From Paenibacillus sp. FSL K6-3182 (GTDB lineage Bacteria > Bacillota > Bacilli > Paenibacillales > Paenibacillaceae), in assembly GCF_037976325.1 (NCBI RefSeq), contig NZ_CP150265.1, forward strand, positions 1,257,501-1,321,500: a stretch of 64,000 bases of DNA. Direction: 5' to 3'. A model generated the notes under the pieces. It had not been told where the DNA came from. It did not search any database and saw nothing but the letters and a program-made list of their open reading frames with translations. Shown in pieces: positions 61,342 to 64,000 of this stretch. The position numbers and the translations under genes were made by a program. Numbering within the stretch: position 1 is the stretch's first letter; each line of letters starts with the position of its first letter.

Positions 61342-63153
61342 ATGTTCGCACAAAATGACGGAATGAAACAGTGGGGTATTCGTTTCATTTCTTTTTTTGT
61401 ACTGATGATATTGATGTTAGGGAGCAGCGGATTATATACGTTTGCTGAAGGTGCGCAATCCACCGAGCTTGATCGTTTGCTTCCGCTCGTTGGCGGTGCT
61501 CTTGTTGAAGCAGGTCAAGGAAAATGGAAGGAAGCGGCAGCTCATATTGATGATGCTTCGGCTAAGTGGAAGCAGCTTGAGCCTGCGGCAACGAAGGAAT
61601 CGGCAGCGGTGGATTCTGCGCTTGCGGGAGCTATAAAAGCTTTAGCAGCGCCGGAAAGCGATGCTGATGCTGCCAAAGCTACGTTATCCCTACTAGCGAA
61701 GGCACTTAATAAATACGTGAAGAGCGTTCAAGACGCACCGGCGACTCAGCTAACTGGTCAAGATGCGGCTGTCAGCATACTTCCTTTGGCAGAGAAGCTG
61801 CTTGCAAGCATTCAAGCAGGCGACTTGGACAAGGCATATGCTGGATATCGTGAAATGAATAATAGTTGGCTTAAGGTTGAGCCTGCTATTCGAGCGGATC
61901 ATTTCAACGTTTACAGCGGCTTGGAAACGAAGATGAGCATGCTTCGCATTGCTGTTCAAGCTGATCCTCCGAGAACCGAACAAGCGAAAACAGAAGCGTT
62001 GGCACTCATTCAGCTTATTAAGGATTATCGCGATGGGAAAATAGTGACTGTGGCTAAGGAGTCGGGCATAACGGTAGCCGATGCTGTGGACATCCTAAAT
62101 CAGGCGTTAAATGATGTCCAGCAAGGACATTATCCAGAAGCGGCTGGACAGATGGAAGCTTTTATCGTGCAGTGGCCTGCGATTGAGGGTGTGGTTGCCC
62201 TGCGTTCGGCTGCTATCTATAGCAGTATGGAGATTGGAATGGCTGAGGCGGGCGGGTATTTGCTCTCCGATCCTCCAGCGGCAGATAAGGCGGAGCAGCT
62301 TATAGCCCAGATGCTGGGGCAGCTAGAGCCAATGATGCAGGATACCCGTTACACCGCTTGGGATGCGGGGATGATTTTGCTGCGCGAGGGTCTTGAAGCC
62401 ATTCTTGTATTATCTGCTTTACTTGCGTACTTGCAGCGTACCGGCAATCAAGATAAGCGCAAATGGGTATGGTCTGGCGTATGGGTTGGACTTCTGCTTA
62501 GCGGTATTATGGCTGTTGTGCTAACGTATGCCATTGCTCAGGTCGCAGCTGGAAGTGCGCGTGAGTCGATTGAAGGCTTTGCTGGCTTACTATCCGTTAT
62601 TCTAATGATTACAGTTGGCAATTGGCTGCACAATAAGTCTAATATGAACAATTGGAATCAATACATCGATAAACAAATGGGCAGTGCGCTCGCAAGAGGA
62701 AGCCTATGGTCACTATTTGCTGTTTCGGGTCTAGCGATCTTCCGCGAAGGTGCGGAGACGACGATTTTTTATGTCGGGATGGCGCCGTCTATCGATCCGC
62801 TGCAGCTGGCTCTCGGATTCGGCGTTACGTTCATCTTGCTGATTGCACTTGGCTTTGCGATTATTAAATTTAGCGCGAAGCTTCCCATACGGCCATTTTT
62901 CCTTGTTGCATCCGCATTAATCTATTATCTCGTTGTTCGCTTCCTTGGCGAGAGCATACATTCCTTGCAGGTATCAGGGTGGGTGCCGTCGCATACTGCT
63001 TCAGGCGTACCGACTATAGGGGCGTTGGGCGTATATCCGACTTGGGAAACTACACTGCCTCAGCTTGCGGTGCTAGTGTATATTATCGTAAAGATAAGTA
63101 TAACGCAGCTGCGCAAAGCGGCATCACCCGGTAAAGCAGCAGAAGCCAAATAA
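61342..63153 (+). CDS. efeU: FTR1-family iron permease EfeU with long N-terminal domain
   Basis: A 603-residue protein. A signal peptide (about 12-32) is followed by three helical repeats of ~90-100 residues (each with an LP-L.E...G pattern and W or Y positions). Seven hydrophobic segments begin at about residue 350. Both REXXE iron-ligand motifs are present: LLREGLEAIL and IFREGAETTIF. Repeats and permease together give the long Gram-positive form. It transports ferric iron after oxidation by EfeB. It starts 66 nt after efeB with AAGGGG upstream. Confidence 0.93.
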   Translation: MFAQNDGMKQWGIRFISFFVLMILMLGSSGLYTFAEGAQSTELDRLLPLVGGALVEAGQGKWKEAAAHIDDASAKWKQLEPAATKESAAVDSALAGAIKALAAPESDADAAKATLSLLAKALNKYVKSVQDAPATQLTGQDAAVSILPLAEKLLASIQAGDLDKAYAGYREMNNSWLKVEPAIRADHFNVYSGLETKMSMLRIAVQADPPRTEQAKTEALALIQLIKDYRDGKIVTVAKESGITVADAVDILNQALNDVQQGHYPEAAGQMEAFIVQWPAIEGVVALRSAAIYSSMEIGMAEAGGYLLSDPPAADKAEQLIAQMLGQLEPMMQDTRYTAWDAGMILLREGLEAILVLSALLAYLQRTGNQDKRKWVWSGVWVGLLLSGIMAVVLTYAIAQVAAGSARESIEGFAGLLSVILMITVGNWLHNKSNMNNWNQYIDKQMGSALARGSLWSLFAVSGLAIFREGAETTIFYVGMAPSIDPLQLALGFGVTFILLIALGFAIIKFSAKLPIRPFFLVASALIYYLVVRFLGESIHSLQVSGWVPSHTASGVPTIGALGVYPTWETTLPQLAVLVYIIVKISITQLRKAASPGKAAEAK

Positions 63154-63163
63154 CGATGTAATG

Positions 63164-63213
63164 GAGCTGTTCCAAGAGCAGATATAATCTGTTTTTGGGG
63201 CAGCTCATTTTTT
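63164..63213 (+). terminator. Terminator of the efe operon
   Basis: GAGCTG..AGCAGA-loop-TCTG..CAGCTC is followed by ATTTTTT. Confidence 0.85.
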
Positions 63214-63339
63214 ATTGATGCTTCATTATTATAAAATTGTGGTTAAGTTTAGTATGTAAGGAAAAGTAATTACTCATAGCTTGCCAATAGGCGAATGGAT
63301 TAGGTTTGTGGTATGATTTTTGAAAAGGGAGGAATCGGT

Positions 63340-63669
63340 ATGAAAGGTCCGGGAATTCTTATTTCCGCATTAGTATTCGCGCTTCTTATCGCGATATTTG
63401 CGGTTATCAATATCGATTCGGTACATGTAAACTTTTTGTTTACGAAGGCAACCCTTCCGCTCATTCTCGTCATATTGGGATCGACGCTGCTTGGCGGCTT
63501 AACCGTAGGCCTGCTGGGGATGATTCGTCAGATTCGCTTGCAGCGAACCGTCAAATCATTAGAGAAGCAGCTTGCTGAATTTACAACCGAAGCGGAACTT
63601 CTTGGTTTATCCAAGGCAACGATCCGTACGGAGCCGAGCGAAGAGGCGGCTGTTTCACAAAAGGAATAA
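63340..63669 (+). CDS. LapA-domain small membrane protein
   Basis: A 109-residue protein with two hydrophobic helices (about 5-25 and 40-65) and a coiled-coil-like tail (LQRTVKSLEKQLAEF). The pattern VINIDSVHVNFLF between the helices is the LapA/DUF1049 signature. Its role in Bacillota is unknown. The ATG at 63340 has AGGGAGGA upstream. The next gene begins 27 nt after its stop. Confidence 0.85.
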   Translation: MKGPGILISALVFALLIAIFAVINIDSVHVNFLFTKATLPLILVILGSTLLGGLTVGLLGMIRQIRLQRTVKSLEKQLAEFTTEAELLGLSKATIRTEPSEEAAVSQKE

Positions 63670-63696
63670 TATAGTTATCAGATCGTGAGGCCATTA

Positions 63697-64000
63697 ATGT
63701 TTATTTATACGTATGCATGCCATGAGGATGAAGCGGCATTGTGTGAGCTGGAGCTGCAAGTCTTATTCGGCGAGAAGCCCAAACAAGGCGTTGTCAGAAG
63801 TCAGCATAAGCTATCGGTTGATCGCAGCCCTTTCGTAAAACGGCGTATAGCCGTCATGCTGGAAGCTAACAGTATGGAAGAACTGATCGTTATGCTTCCG
63901 TCAATTGAGCTGGGTGGGAAAACATTCAAGGTTGTTTATACGCAAGGCGATGAAGCCTTCACCTTTGATGAGCAAAGACAGCTCGAGAGAGCTGCTGGTG
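63697..64000 (+). CDS. N-terminus of a probable TRM11-like RNA/DNA methyltransferase (cut by window end)
   Basis: An open frame of 101 codons from an ATG with GTGAGG upstream, running off the window. It starts MFIYTYACHEDEAALCELEL and continues with KRRIAVMLEANS. This resembles the N-terminal THUMP-like part of TRM11-family methyltransferases of Paenibacillus-type genomes. The catalytic domain is outside the window, so the call is tentative. Confidence 0.5.
   Translation, partial: MFIYTYACHEDEAALCELELQVLFGEKPKQGVVRSQHKLSVDRSPFVKRRIAVMLEANSMEELIVMLPSIELGGKTFKVVYTQGDEAFTFDEQRQLERAAG

Overview
The window looks like chromosome of a Paenibacillus-type, spore-forming, low-to-mid GC member of the Bacillota. 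The evidence is AGGAGG-type ribosome binding sites, many intrinsic terminators, TTG and GTG starts, SLH-domain proteins, a DesK/DesR membrane-fluidity system, an EfeUOB iron transporter with a Fur-like box, YtrA-type GntR regulators and a sporulation-kinase-like sensor. The species assignment is inferred from gene content only.

Layout. 1-2160: 3' half of a 23S rRNA gene (no 5S follows), then tRNA-fMet, -Asp, -Gln and -Gly and a terminator. 2195-5810: a P-loop ATPase, a GntR/membrane-protein pair and a Gfo/Idh/MocA oxidoreductase. 5964-15745: the most notable locus. A Nudix protein with an NrtR-like C-terminus, a short PRPP-synthetase-like protein and a nicotinamide phosphoribosyltransferase are followed by a complete-looking RNA repair set: RtcB ligase, RlaP nucleotidyltransferase, Hen1 3'-end methyltransferase and the kinase/phosphatase/ligase Pnkp. 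Two small reading frames, each followed by a strong terminator with similar arms, sit in front of rtcB and in front of rlaP. 15860-18944: a cyclic-di-GMP-I riboswitch leading into a PAS3-GGDEF-EAL-PilZ protein. 19079-24969: SpeD, two SDR enzymes, a WYL regulator and a serine hydrolase. 25214-30689: a sensor-domain membrane protein, a fused kinase/response regulator, an IS3-family remnant, and an ABC transporter divergent from a TetR regulator with a duplicated operator-like repeat. 30786-36807: aminopeptidase, desaturase, DesK, DesR and nicotinate phosphoribosyltransferase. 36973-39916: an SLH protein and an AAA/TPR pair. 40049-40680: a 123-bp tandem repeat. 40716-49092: an endonuclease-like protein, an oxidoreductase, a hydrolase, a GntR-ABC operon, a 7TM histidine kinase, and a pair made of an NHLP-type leader peptide and a class I isoprenoid-synthase-like enzyme. 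49466-58960: a papain-like protein, another oxidoreductase and an exopolysaccharide locus whose glycosyltransferase carries a PilZ domain. 59106-63153: efeO-efeB-efeU. The window ends in a LapA-like protein and the start of a probable TRM11-like methyltransferase.

Functional themes. (1) NAD metabolism tied to RNA repair, which is the best candidate for a little-described system. The PRPP-synthetase/NAMPT pair could be ordinary nicotinamide salvage or an ADP-ribose-based NAD-rebuilding pair; sequence reading cannot decide. (2) Cyclic di-GMP: riboswitch, GGDEF-EAL-PilZ enzyme, and a PilZ-glycosyltransferase in an exopolysaccharide operon. (3) Envelope sensing and homeostasis. Family calls rest on motifs read by eye; no database search was run.
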